Shown here: positions 52,091 through 63,193 of the stretch, piece after piece
Layout of the letters: every line of letters begins with the position of its first letter
Position numbering within the stretch: the stretch's first letter is position 1
Assembly (NCBI GenBank): GCA_019614645.1
Contig: JABWDB010000001.1
Location: 4,278,001 to 4,342,000, forward strand
Reading direction: 5' to 3'
DNA from: Stratiolaelaps scimitus
Taxonomy: Eukaryota; Arthropoda; Arachnida; Mesostigmata; Laelapidae
DNA: 64,000 nt
The notes under the pieces: model-generated
The model's input: only the letters and a program-made list of their open reading frames with translations
Database searches by the model: none
What the model was told of the DNA's origin: nothing
Made by a program: the position numbers and the translations under genes

Positions 52091-52150
52091 GAGTTGACTC
52101 TCAGCTGTTTCCCTACGTGACAGGCTTCGGTACTGAACCTTAAGGTGTTT
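52091..52150 (-). repeat. Dispersed short repeat family 2, copy 3, inverted
   Basis: On the minus strand GAAGCCTGTCACGTAGGGAA followed by ACAGCTGAGAGTCAACTC matches the second half of the family. Confidence 0.55.
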
Positions 52151-52691
52151 CTGCGACGACCTTTACTTTATCTTTCAGCTATTTAAAAATGTGATATATT
52201 TCTCGGTAATATTGTACTCTCTCGCTGATATGCTATAGTTGTGACAATTCCTTTAAAATACAAGTGAAAATATATAAAAACATGTACTATTGGTAACGTT
52301 ATGTCATCCTGTGGAAGATTAAACAACGTTTGGGTGCTTCCGCGGTAACTTCCCGTGACTCTGCCTTTGTTATTTTTCTTAAACCTCGTTCCACCAACAG
52401 ATCTTTAGATAGTATTGTAAATGTTGAAGCGTTTTCTTTTTTGTTTCAAGAGGCACACTGATATCTGGTTATGTGAAAAGACTGAATAAAGTTCAGGACA
52501 TGTCACGTCCGAAACCGCCAAACCTCGGTCAGACGCTCACAAGGCAAAGCGTTGCATAACTTTTCGCGCCGCACCGTGCATCTATTTATATTACGTTTTA
52601 ATTCACTCGAGAGACCTTTTGCGCCCACTGCAAAGGTCTTTATTTAATTGTGTTTCTCTTTACCAAAAATCAAATGTCATGATGATGCTAT

Positions 52692-53111
52692 TTGCATAAC
52701 TGGATTAAAATGACCAAGATAGAGAGTCATGCCTTAGCAGCGCCGTCTGCTGAGTTATGTCCATTCACTATTAACTCGTTTTCCGAAATGAGAAAAGTCA
52801 CGTATCGAGGCACCTTGTCGAATACCTCGAAACGGAGCAAAAAGTCCAAGCAACGTCGAGCGCGTTACGCATTTTCGACCACCGCTTTAGATGTGAGCGG
52901 ACCACATGGAGGCACGTTTAGGTGGTTTACCATTTGCATAAGCAAACTGCGTTTCCAATATCTGAATGTGGTGCTGTACCTTAGGCGATATACAAATTGT
53001 GCATGGAATTTTCCTAGGGTCCATCGTGGGTGCCTGAGAGTTCTTCGGGACAAAATAGGCCACCCTGTTAGATTTGCCTTGCGAGTGCAGCTTACTTCTG
53101 ATGTTGCCTGA
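52692..53111 (+). other. Unassigned 139-codon frame
   Basis: Open plus frame with basic composition (NTSKRSKKSKQRRARYAF). The opposite strand is open over the same stretch (52865-53218). No family was recognised. Confidence 0.15.
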
Positions 53112-54926
53112 TATTTCCTGGCCTCAAGCAGACGTCGTTGGACAGCGCATACGAGATGGCCTGAGCCAGGGCTGGGATCACTACATCGGCGTACTACATA
53201 CGCATTTCTGTCGACCATTGATTGACTATGTATGACTTATCGTCAAACCTTCTCGGACTTTAAGAGCTCTTCTGCAATATTTGTCTTATAAATGTTGTTG
53301 TGTATGAATCTTGTTGCTGATGCGTTACATTGCACATGCTAATCAATGCAGGTTAAAGTTTCTTCCCCCGTATTGTGCCCCGTATGGAGGTAGCTTTTTG
53401 AGATCTTCTAGTTGACACCTTACTAAGTTTATTTGCGCCGTTATTCCGAATATCACCAATTGTCCCTAACACTGTTGCATTGACAGTGGGTCCTTTGCCC
53501 AAGTCCCCACCAGGAAGGTTATTCAAGACGAACCCTATTTTCTCTCTCATGGGTCACGTACCTGTAGTACACAGATAATAGAACATTGTACGGCTATAAT
53601 CGTAGTAGGCTATCACAAGCAAAATCAGCAGGAACCTCAAGCTTTCATCCCCACCTTATAAATACGAGTAACTTTGCGAGTAATCCATTTGACCGGCAGA
53701 TAATTAATATCACGTAATAATCAAATCGTAAAGTGGCGCTTGGAGTAAAGTACAAAATCTAGAAACGATTCCGGGCTTATTCTTCCTCCAAACCTAGTTA
53801 AAGCGGTGGAATTAATTCATATTTGGTTGATGTGTTGGATAGATGTGTCCGACAGAAATGCACCGTGCAATTTTAGTATTAGCAACTTGCGTAGGGAAAC
53901 ATGAACAGCCACACACGTCCACGAGAAGACCGCACATGAGGTCTTAGAAATTTATGAACAGATTTATGAATAGGGGAAAAACTTTTGATCAACGCGAAGC
54001 TTCGACCCTGAGGGATCCTGAGGGTAATATTGATATTGCTCGGAGTGGGAGTTGTACAATGATTTCCAAAGAGTGATTACGAAACGGTTGAGCATTCCCT
54101 ACTGAAATGCGGTACGGTAACGCAAAATAGTATAAAATACTGTTAACAACTGAAAATGTCTAAACGCGGTCTAGGCTTTAGTGTGTAAGTAATACACGAA
54201 AATGATTTTAACTCTCACTCTAACAAATCTGTGATCTCGCTCATTTCGTTCACCACTTATGAAAGTCTAAAGGTCCCCTAGCTTTGATTAAGGCTAGCAT
54301 TGTAGCTTGGCGCGTAGGTGATTTTACAAGGGACATCAATACAGATCATCTCCATCTATCATACAGCACACGCAGTTTCTACAAAATTTCATTGCTGGAA
54401 ATGATAGGGACTTTATGCACGTTGAGAAATTGAGATGTTTCGAGCGCCACCGCCAACCGTCCCTACTAGCAGCAGGAAGAAATGCTCGTCCCGGATTTCC
54501 AGACACAGCAACGAGGCTGCATACGAACGTATATTCGCCGTATGCGCTGCCCAGGTACCGGGCAGCCGGCAGGGCAATTGATGACTTATCGGTATGACTC
54601 CGACGGGAGGCGAATTTGAGCAGCATATCGCCGTGTTCGACTGTGGTCAGGTAAACTTCGTTGCTATGCTTTGAAGAGTTGTTCACGCATTGGGCAAGCT
54701 GGTGGCCATGGCAACAGGGCGAACCAGAAGCAACCATTGCCTCTGCTCATATATAGCGGCACCGGCGGGACGGGAGTAGTCGTATTTTTGATGGTGGTTA
54801 GCGAGACGAAGAGAATTTGTAAATCTTATCGCAGCACCAGATGACGAAACGGGAATGCGGAGCGGGAAACGAAGCCAACGGAATACGCATATTCTCGAGT
54901 GGACGTTCCTTCGTGCCATCGCAGCC

Positions 54927-54951
54927 GAGAGACAGAGAGAGAGAGAGAGAG
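54927..54951. repeat. (GA)n microsatellite
   Basis: GAGAGACA followed by a run of GA. Confidence 0.9.
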
Positions 54952-56129
54952 TAAAACTCATATAGGAAATCACACACGACAATAGTCATCCTGAGAAAAA
55001 TAACAGTAGTATGTATATTGTTTAGATGAACATACGCTCGATCCATGGACGAAATTTGTCAAAAATACCTCGAAATGTCCTGGTGAACTCTTGGGACCTG
55101 TTCCGGAAGCTCATCATTGCTCTCGGTGCCGGGCTCAGACTGCTGCCACTAGCGAGCAGGGCTTTCTCTACGTGCAGGAGAAATGACGAACGAGTCTCCG
55201 AGCTCGACATCAGCGTGCCGCCATTAACGAAGTCATACATCGGGCAGTGCAATCGGCCAGAATCACAGGCCGTCAGCCGTGAGCCAACCGGGCGTTCGGT
55301 GAACACACAGCTATTACTCGATCAGATGGAATGAACGATATTACCACCATACAACGAACGGATGAACGCGTCGTCACCTGGGATCACGGCCACGGCTAAA
55401 CGCTAGATGGTATACACATGTGTACAGAGCCGGAGCAAAGAGATCTGTCACGAGGCCTGTGAGATGGAGGAGCGGTGACAAATTTGGAAATAAATTCGTG
55501 CTTCATTCTGTGAGGCTCAGCGTACGACTTCGGCTCTAGGGTCAATTTGTCGCCGTCGTCGTTCTCAATGGAACAGCAAGAGTTTGTTCTTCGAGTTGCA
55601 CCTTTGCAAGCGCGTACTCTGTTCATTTTATTGTTCTATGCTGATGCTGCCGTTTGCAATGATGATTAGGACTGAACTGAGTGAATATGTCCCGATATAA
55701 TATTAAGGTTGGAATTCATACCAATAAAGCCTTCTGCAGATAGAATTTTTGGCTATATGGGAAGAACGTCATTAGATCTTAGGGCCGGTGGATAGCTGAG
55801 TGCATGCCAAATTAAAAGAAGATATTATAAAACGATCGTATTAATATTTTGTTCACCTTTACACCAAGATTCGTTTACTTGGAGGCTCAAACACTGACGT
55901 ATAACCCTACACAAGTTAGATAGCTCTGTAACGAAAAAATCTAACCTATGTTGGATTTTGGTAAACATAAATATATATATTTGATAAAAATAATGAGACT
56001 CATATCGTCTTGCGCCGAGTTCTTATTCTTGGTTGGTTTGAATTCAAATTCCGCGAAGAGTGAGACACAATAATTAGCAAGCAGACGGCGCGAAAGTCGC
56101 TAGCATTCGGCTTTCATTAGACATTCGAA

Positions 56130-57102
56130 ATGGCAACCGGCGGACCAGGTTCCTCAGACTTGCATTCTCAGAGGGAAAGTGTCAGGTTTATGTTTCAAGA
56201 GAAGAAAGGTCCAGCTAAAATCCATCGAAGGTTGGTTAGTGTGCACGGCCATAATGCAGTAAGTCGAGCACAAGTCTGCCGTTGGTGTGCGCAGTTTAGG
56301 CAAGGCGACTGGGACATTAACGAACATCGAGGGCGCCCGCGCCTTTCCGAATCTCTATGCGATGAACAGATCGAGATAATCGAAAAAGCTTTTAAGCAAA
56401 CTAGAGCTTGGTCATTGACGACTTTGTCGACTGAAATTGGCGTGCCTCGTGAAACATGTCGTCAAATCATTAAAAATAATCTGAGGATGAAAAAAAGTGC
56501 AAAATTGGGTCCCTCATGTACTCGGTCCTGGCCAACTGAAATTGCCTGACGAGTGTTCATGCGACAATTTGAAGATATATAGGCAACAAAAAAGTAGCTT
56601 AGCGCATAACGTTGCAGTAGACGAGACATGGGTTAGCCTGTATAGGGCACCGGAAATAAATTAAGTGAAACAGTGGCTACGACCAGGTGAACAGTCAGTG
56701 GCGGTAGCAGTACCAAATAGGAGCCTGAAGTATTAGTGGCGCTTGCGATGGATTTCAACGGGATTTGCTACCACGAGATTTTGGGTCCAAAAGAAAAATG
56801 GACTCTCCTCGACATCTTGAGTTCTTGAAGGGAGTCATGAATAATTGGCATGGCACTAAGAAGCACCGAGTGTGGCTGCTGGATGACAAGGCTAGGGCTC
56901 GATGACAAGGCCCGTGTGTCTAAGGTTCCTTCTATCAATTAAGGAGGGCTGTAAGTGGCCAAAGGTATGCAAACATCGATTTGCTCCGAGAGGCCTTAAA
57001 TAACGAAGCTATAAATGGGAATAGAAATGGTGCATACCTAGCCATCAGAAGGCTGCCAGAACTCTGGGACCAGTGTATAAATAAAAGAGGCGCATACCTC
57101 TA
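56130..57102 (+). pseudogene. Mariner transposase, dead copy
   Basis: The first 139 codons (56130-56549) are the DNA-binding half of a mariner transposase: the early helix-turn-helix (SQRESVRFMFQEKKGPAKIH), the SRAQVCRWCAQFRQGDWDI stretch, the GRPR linker motif and a second helix-turn-helix (LSTEIGVPRETCRQIIKNNL). A frameshift near 56505 moves the rest to the next frame: VPHVLGPGQLKL, then the first catalytic aspartate in VDETWVSLY (Asp codon at 56620), then a stop at 56662. Further on come GICYHEILGP, the second aspartate region LLDDKARAR (about 56880, altered from the usual LxDNARPH and followed by a short duplication), and the C-terminal ANIDLLREAL and LPELWDQCINKRGAYL. The block with the third catalytic aspartate is missing between about 56910 and 56960. 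The copy is non-functional. Matching terminal inverted repeats were not identified. Confidence 0.88.
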
Positions 57103-57201
57103 ACTCATACTAAAAAAATCTTTGTTTTAACTCAGTTAGTTTAGTCGGTATTGAAATGTATGTGTCATTCTTTCAGGTCAGCCTAATATATGTATATATA
57201 C

Positions 57202-57399
57202 CACCGCGTCAAAAAGATAGCCCACCCCCATGTTTCTAATTTTTTTCTGAACCGTAAGTAGCACTGCAGTTTCGCTTTCAGTCATTCAAATATATCACAT
57301 TTCAAGATCATTCCACGAATATTTGGCTATCTAACTCAGATGCAGACATTTGATATCGGAAATTGTCGTTTTGAGGGTGCGTCAAAATGATAGCACACT
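57202..57399 (+). repeat. Left inverted repeat of the Tc1 element
   Basis: About 198 bp that matches the reverse complement of 58545-58733 along its length, including shared CACTGCAGTTTCG, ATATTTGGCTATCTAACTC and GGAAATTGTC blocks. The transposase-binding-like motif occurs at the outer end (57202) and again at the inner end (about 57375). Confidence 0.88.
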
Positions 57400-57494
57400 T
57401 AGTGTTTGTCGAGTGGGACGACAGTTGACACGCAACTGAGTTGTAAGATCGTTCTGGTACAAATTTTCTGGACCCTTTGTCGGCGACAAGTACG

Positions 57495-58380
57495 ATGGGC
57501 CGAGGCCGCCAACTTAGTTAAGAAGAGAAAAAAATGATTTTCAACCTCAATGAAGAAAACAAGTCAAAATCGGAAATCGCTCGGATTTTGCAAAGAAGCA
57601 GGAAAGTGATTTCGAACTTTCTTGAAGATCTTCAACAGTACGAGACCAAGAAACTATTGGGACGACCCGAAGCAGTAAGCGCGCGTGAAAAACGCTATCT
57701 CCTCCGATCAGCCTTTAACAGCTTTTTGACTTGTCGCGAAATTGCAGCCGAGGCTGGAGTCGAAACGAACGTCCGTGACGTGCTAAGCTATCTTCAGGCA
57801 TCAGAAAATCTTGTTCACTGAATACTCAAGCGAAAACGTTCTTTAATATTGAAACACAGATGTAAGACTGAGCTGCGCTCGTGAACACATTTCGTGGACA
57901 GAGGAGTGGCAACGTTTATTGTTTGCCGATGAAAAGAGATTCAATCTTGAAGGTCCTGATCGACATTCTTACTCCTTCCATAACATTAGGAAAGAAGAGA
58001 AACTCCTAAGTCGACGAGAAGCTGGAGGTGATGGTGTGATGATTTGAGCCGGTATTGGCTACAACAGGAAGACCGATTTGGTGTTAGTAAACGGGCGCAT
58101 AAATAGTCGTGCCTACGTTTCAATGTTGGAGGATCAACATAGGAATCATACCGAGAAGATCTATGCTGAAAGATTCATCTTCCAGCAGGATAACGCCGCA
58201 GTTCATACGGCGAAGATCGTCAAGGAGTTTTTCGAAACTCAAGACACACAGTTACTGAGCTGGCCCGCACGCTCTCCAGACTTGAATATCATAGAAAACC
58301 TGTGGAGCGTCTTATCCAGATCTGTTCTTAAAAGTGGCAAGCAGTATCAAACACTACATGAGCTAAAAAAGCTTTGGTAG
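57495..58380 (+). pseudogene. Tc1 transposase (DD34E), dead copy
   Basis: Reading starts at ATG 57495 (MGRGRQLS), but a TAA at 57519 stops it after eight codons. The same frame reopens (57534-57821) with the paired helix-turn-helix DNA-binding region: KSKSEIARILQRSRKVI, then GRPE, a GRPR-like linker. After TGA at 57819 and a damaged stretch, the catalytic part follows: WQRLLFADEKRFNLEG (first Asp), VMI interrupted by TGA at 58045 where the family usually has Trp, then FQQDNAAVHTA (second Asp) and SPDLNIIENLW (Glu). Exactly 34 residues separate the second Asp and the Glu, so this is the DD34E class. TAG ends the frame at 58378. Several stops make it inactive. Confidence 0.88.
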
Positions 58381-58544
58381 CCGAATGGCATCTTCTTGAT
58401 CAAAACCCCATATGCAAATTTTATGAATTTATGGCTACTCAATTAATTTCTGTTCTGAAGAACGGCGTCAGCCCGCCAAAGTGCTAAATTTGTAAAAAAA
58501 GTGTAAGAAAATGGTGTTAGAACTCAGTTGTGTTCGATAAACGC

Positions 58545-58733
58545 TAGTGGGCTATCCTTTTGACGCACCCTCAAAATGACAATTTCCGGTATCAAATGTC
58601 AACATCTGAGTTAGATAGCCAAATATTCGTGGAACGTTCTTCAGATGTGATATATTTGAATTACTTAAACCGAAACTGCAGTGCTACCTACGGTTGAGAA
58701 AAAAATCGGGTGGGCTATTCTTTTGACGCGGTG
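58545..58733 (-). repeat. Right inverted repeat of the Tc1 element
   Basis: About 189 bp, inverted partner of 57202-57399. The inner motif copy is near 58550-58570 and the outer copy at 58711-58733, followed directly by TA and a TA microsatellite. Confidence 0.88.

Positions 58734-58765
<32 letters not shown>
58734..58765. repeat. (TA)n beside the Tc1 right end
   Basis: TA run with one interruption. The left flank of the element (57190-57200) is TA-rich too, so the element probably inserted into this microsatellite. Confidence 0.9.
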
Positions 58766-59672
58766 GCCTTGATCAGACCTGACCATCGGCAAACCCGCAA
58801 ACAGCAGACGCTCAAACTCAGATTATGGGGTCCGTGCCAGTGAACGAAGCACGGGCTGACGCAGAATAATACCACGTGCGCCAGCAGAGCTAAATTGCCG
58901 TGATGCAAATCACAGAGTGTTTGCTTTAGTGCTACCCTTGATTTGCCTTGACTTACATAGCCTTAGGTAGTCTCGCAAGCAGCACCAGATAAGTAAAATC
59001 GGACGACTGCGCTCCATTCCTGCAGGCGAGCGAGGCAAGGCGAAAACATTGCATTCACAATATTAATGTTATTAGCTAGCCTGAATGTTCTGGTTTGTAC
59101 AGCCCCTTCTCGCGAAGAGAGTGAGAGATTGAGCTAGACGATATTCAACTTCATGGTACCCCTATAAGGGGCCCCACCCATCGCGGAGCGACATGCACGT
59201 TCCTGAGCCTAGACAAAGATAACATCAAGCTTGCTGTGATCGATATGTGTTAAAAACAGGTGCAAGGGTGCCTCTCGAAGGAAGCTGATCTAAACCCTTG
59301 TCTAAATAGAGCGTACACGCCATTGTTTTCGTCGTTGACTCAATTACACGTACCTCTTATCATGGCCAAACGTAGAAGCGGGAAGATGGAAGAGAAATAT
59401 GTCTGGAGGCAAATCAGACACAAAGTAGAATATTCTAGCCTAGTGACCATTGAGCGCTTCTGGTAATTATTACTGAGGGCGGACTGTTTCACATTTGGAC
59501 GTCGTCCTTCGGGTAAACACTTAACTGCTGACTCGGATTATGCGAGTATAATATAAACTCACAAGTGTTGCGTGAATCGCGCCTGGGACCACGTGTGCTC
59601 GGGGGAATCAATTTGGGACTCCGGTGGCTTATCTAGCCCAGCTAGTTCTAACGAACCGGCCAAAAAGACGGG

Positions 59673-59972
59673 ATGAATCACGCCCAGCTAAAATTAGCCA
59701 AAGGAGAACAACAAGTATCGAACGCTGGCCGCCGGCAGTTACGAGTCGCGATCGTCACTCCGCCGATGATCCTTAGTCAGGACGGTATCGATCGGTATTT
59801 CCGAGCTGACTCTCTCGCGTATTCCCCATTTTACGTGACGGGCCTCGAAACACATCTTGGGAATTACTTCAACAACCTATCAGGGCGACCTTTGCTTATT
59901 CCTTTGACCCGATCGTGCCTCCGGGAGCGTGATCGTCATAGGGACGACATCGATCTGGGCAGAGTTGTCTAA
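59673..59972 (+). pseudogene. Possible start of an ionotropic-receptor ligand lobe
   Basis: A 99-codon frame with a true ATG and many codons ending in C or G. RQLRVAIVTPPMIL near residues 23-36, then FYVTGLETHLGNYFNNL near 59-75, resembles the opening of an ionotropic-receptor first lobe: a beta strand of the L-R-V-x-x-x-x-P-P type, then a G-L-E-x-x-L helix. The frame ends in TAA soon after, and neither the second half of the lobe nor a channel was found within the next kilobase. It may be a first exon, a truncated copy or coincidence. Confidence 0.35.
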
Positions 59973-60412
59973 GGTGCTACGGACAACATGCAATATAACC
60001 CTCATTCTGTAGTCTGCCATATGGAAGCAAAGTCGAACAAGACGTAAATAGAACCATTGTTGCTTCTATATTTTTATATTATATCATGACCTATCTGCCT
60101 ATCTGTGTGTGTGTGCTATAAAATATTTACTCGCAGCTTGTTATAGCCATACTCGAATGTTATACATTGACCTACGATTCAATATCTAATTGCATGCCGC
60201 AAACGCATATTCGATAAAAGTAATAATTAACAAAAATAATAAGAATAGTAATAAGAATCTCTCTGTATTCCAGACAAATTGAGCACGGTAATTAAATGAA
60301 ACATCACGATTACATTTTCAGCAATCTATCCCACGCTTAAAGCTACTCATATTCGTATTCGTCTTCGGCTGCCAATCGTGGATACAATCTGGTGTACTAA
60401 TTGTAATTATAG

Positions 60413-60424
60413 CCCCCCCCCCCC
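60413..60424. repeat. C12 homopolymer
   Basis: 12 C in a row. More C runs follow within 80 bp. Confidence 0.9.
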
Positions 60425-60550
60425 ATCGGTAGCTACAAAACGATACCAAACATGGCCCCCCCTTCGAAGACGTAAAACCCCAAAAATGGACCCCCGAAGG
60501 AAACGGAAGTCATTGTCGGACGGACATCACCCGCGCTAATAAAAGCTTTA

Positions 60551-60592
60551 ACTAGAGTTGGCCTTGCCCTACGGGCAGCGGCCAACTCTAGT
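60551..60592. repeat. Hairpin, 13-bp perfect outer stem with inner stem
   Basis: ACTAGAGTTGGCC (60551-60563) pairs with GGCCAACTCTAGT (60580-60592). The loop holds TGCCC and GGGCA, which can pair as well. Confidence 0.85.
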
Positions 60593-60673
60593 CCCGCTCG
60601 CGATATATTATCATTACATGTTGGAGAAATGGAAAAATTGAGATACGGGAGTTTCTGAGACGCAGTTCTATGA

Positions 60674-60707
60674 GTGTCGGCAGGAGCCTGCGGCTCCTGG
60701 CCGACAC
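60674..60707. repeat. Hairpin, 15-bp stem with one bulge
   Basis: GTGTCGGCAGGAGCC (60674-60688) pairs with GGCTCCTGGCCGACAC (60692-60707) except for one extra G. The loop is TGC. It lies 80 bp from the hairpin at 60551. Confidence 0.85.
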
Positions 60708-61467
60708 ACGTGACTCTCTTCAGGCTTTCGCAGTTGTATGAGCAACTCGACGTCGGTTCTTGTTGGCTGAAGCCGGCAGATGGAGGGAGGCCCGGTATCG
60801 TTTTACTTTTGTGAGGAATCTCACTGACGACCAGGTAGTACTGTACTAAGTTCTGCTCTTCGGCGTTTGTAGAGAAGCCTGATTAGAAGATCACCAAGCA
60901 AGTATGCCATGTCGAGGGAAGAAAATTCAAGTGCTTCAGTAACAATTGTGACCATCAGGAAGGACGGGCATGAGTGTCGGCTGAAGGAATAGTTCTAAGG
61001 AGACAGAGTGCCTAGTTTAAACTAAGCTCTAATCCACGATTTAGTACACTGTTGAGCTATGCTCTACAATGGCCTTGCCCATTTTTAGTCCAGTTGAGGG
61101 ATTCTCCCTCAACCATTAAATTTGGGTGATTTGTTTAATTAGCGCAAACACTCTTAAGGGTTGTCCTTTCATGATCAAATCGAATAGAAATAAATTTCTA
61201 ACCGATGTGTACCCACAGCCAACCAGGCGACTTTTCCACTGCTCGGTGAGCGGACACTATACCACGTTTTTGCGCGGTACTTGCTAAAAGCCTCCTCGTT
61301 GTATTGTATTGCCTGCATGCCTACCCCTGCCGGCATATTACAATATTGTTTCTTCTATTGATATTCCAATATCGTTTGGTCCTGAGCTATTCGCTGCCGG
61401 CGGCTGCATTTGCTTCGTCGGCTCGAGTAACTTGGCGGTTAAGGCCCACTCAGACAAAGGCGTTTCG

Positions 61468-61496
61468 GCAAGGCCTTTTTGGAAGGCAGGCCTTGC
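61468..61496. repeat. Short hairpin, 8-bp stem
   Basis: GCAAGGCC (61468-61475) pairs with GGCCTTGC (61489-61496). Confidence 0.55.
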
Positions 61497-62250
61497 GTTC
61501 ACGGCTGACTGTTGATCTTCCTACTGGGCTGCTCGCCTTTTTTTGTGCAATACGTCTCTTACAATGCAGATACATCGATGACATATATACGAAGTACTTC
61601 GGTGCAAACTGACCCACGTGCATTGCACTTAGGTCCCTTTGCACGGAAGGACTTCTTATATAATACATTCGGTCATCCGTATTGACACATCATCATCGCC
61701 TCTAAGCGCAGACAGCATATACACTAGCATATGTGGCTTCCGTTATGTCAGAGTCGACGATATGCCAAACGGCAGCGTATTGTTCGTGTTCTCGCCCGCA
61801 ACCAAAAACAGCAATAGACACCTCGATTACTACTGGTAATTACAAATAAATATTTCAATCTATCATAATCTGTACAAATCGGTGTAGCAGAGAGCAGAAC
61901 AGCTGAATTTTGACAAAATCGGGATGGTATATTGTAAACCGTGTGATAGACAAGAATACCCTAGTTAGCGCTAATGCCAATCGGACACTTAACACCTTTG
62001 AAAATGCCGTTGTCATTGAGCAAGCACTGGTGGCATCTAGACGCGAGAAGACTAACATAAATCAAGCCTTCTTTGAGGTATATAGCGCTGGATAGAGAGA
62101 AATATGGAAATTGTGTCACTCTCAGCCATAAGGAGAAATTCGGGATTAGACTGTCACCTAAATTCGAAAACTCGGTCGAATCACGCTAACCACAATTACA
62201 ATGTTTCAGGGGATGCTGAATTCTCAACACCGTGTCGTATATTATACTAT

Positions 62251-62502
62251 TTCCACCGAGCAACCCACCTGTTTCCCCCCCTTGCCTTTGAGACCTTGGG
62301 CGGGCACGGCCCTCTCACTGCGAACTTCCTCAAGGGGGTCTACCACAGGTTGATCCGCGCCACCGGGGACAAGCGCGCTGGCTCTTTCCTCCTGCAGCGC
62401 CTGTCCCTCGCCGTGCAGAGAGGCAATGCCATCGCCTTCCTCGGGACATTGTCGTCCTCCCCCCCCATAATCCCTAGAAATTCCGACCTACTGTATGTTT
62501 GA
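62251..62502 (+). pseudogene. LINE ORF2 3' end, copy 2
   Basis: The plus frame from about 62251 to the stop at 62500 reads THLFPPLAFETLGGHGP, YHRLIRATGDKRAGSF and LLQRLSLAVQRGNAIAFLGT. This is the C-terminus of a LINE second ORF of the same family as 44075-44590, differing at roughly one residue in five. Codons upstream of 62251 look unrelated. A 5'-truncated insertion is the simplest reading. Confidence 0.75.
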
Positions 62503-62624
62503 ATAAACGACATTACTTTATAAGTTGTATATATGTATTTAAGTTTGACCAAGTGAATTCTCCGGGCCGCTGCTCAGTTACATTAAACGTTGACGGTACG
62601 GCTTTAGGCATTGCTTCATAAGGA

Positions 62625-62733
62625 TGACACCTTAAATGCAAATGTGGAACGGCGAGTCTTGAACCTGTAACCCTATGTGTCTCCGCCGAGGGTAAGGCGC
62701 TGGCGAGTGCAGCATGCCACCGGGCTCGACATT
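62625..62733 (-). mobile_element. tRNA-like SINE of a second family, inverted
   Basis: On the minus strand: an A-box-like TGGCATGCTGCACTCGCC, a B box GGTTCAAGACTC (plus 62654-62665), then TTTGCATTTAAGGTGTC. The same tail, TTTGCATTCAAGGTGTCCGTC on the minus strand, occurs at 17762-17790, so the tail is repeated within the window. Confidence 0.5.
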
Positions 62734-63193
62734 CCAGTTAACTATTTTTTTTCAATGTTATGTGTGTTCCAGGGACCCACGGCGGGAGAGCTGTTCTCTC
62801 TATCATTTTCACAAACTATTTACAATGAACAAATGTAGTTCTAACAGCCCAAAATGTTTGATATGTGATTAAACCTGCTGTTTCATAGTATGCTCACATT
62901 TCATTCCAGGTCTCTTGCACTGCGCACTGGAGTTAATTTCAGTCTGGACGGATCGGTGTGACGTGGAATAAGCCTTCATTGTAAGTCGGTACCGAGGGGA
63001 TCTGTGAAAGTATATTACAAAAAGTTTTATGAAGATAAGGTTAAGGAATTGACGCCCACTGACGTAGTAGCATGTATCGCCATACTGGCATAGACGTTTG
63101 TGTGCCTTTTGTCCGGTCGATGAGGTACATGTACTTCAGTTCGTCACAGATGGACTCACATCAGCTCAAATACGACACGCCCAGCGCATACGG

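Larger units (their letters stand above)
52160..56000. other. Mostly no gene recognised
   Basis: Moderately GC-rich patches at about 54400-55330 open opposing frames of 60-133 codons without recognisable domains. (GA)n is at 54927. Confidence 0.4.
57202..58733 (+). mobile_element. Tc1-family element with long IR/DR-type inverted repeats
   Basis: About 1.53 kb bounded by near-matching inverted repeats of roughly 190-200 bp (57202-57399 and 58545-58733). Both outer ends start CACCGCGTCAAAA and both inner ends repeat that motif as GGGTGCGTCAAAA, each followed by an ATAGCNCAC-like core. Two direct repeats inside each inverted repeat is the IR/DR layout known from some Tc1-like elements. The flanks are TA repeats and TA abuts the right end, as expected from Tc1 target choice. 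The left end carries one extra C. The transposase frame between the repeats is broken by stops. The whole element, both ends included, survives. Confidence 0.88.
59980..62240. other. No gene recognised; hairpin cluster
   Basis: C-rich patch at 60411-60500, then hairpins at 60551, 60674 and 61468. Frames at 61304-61612 are unsupported. Confidence 0.45.

Noticed and set aside
55900..57200. Terminal inverted repeats of the mariner
   Set aside because: Candidate ends near 55940 and 57120 share only a short A-rich/T-rich block. No convincing pairing, so ends were not annotated.
60551..60707. Hairpins as Helitron 3' ends or bacterial terminators
   Set aside because: CTAG falls within or at the stem, not 10-12 bases beyond it, and no T run follows. 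The DNA is eukaryotic.
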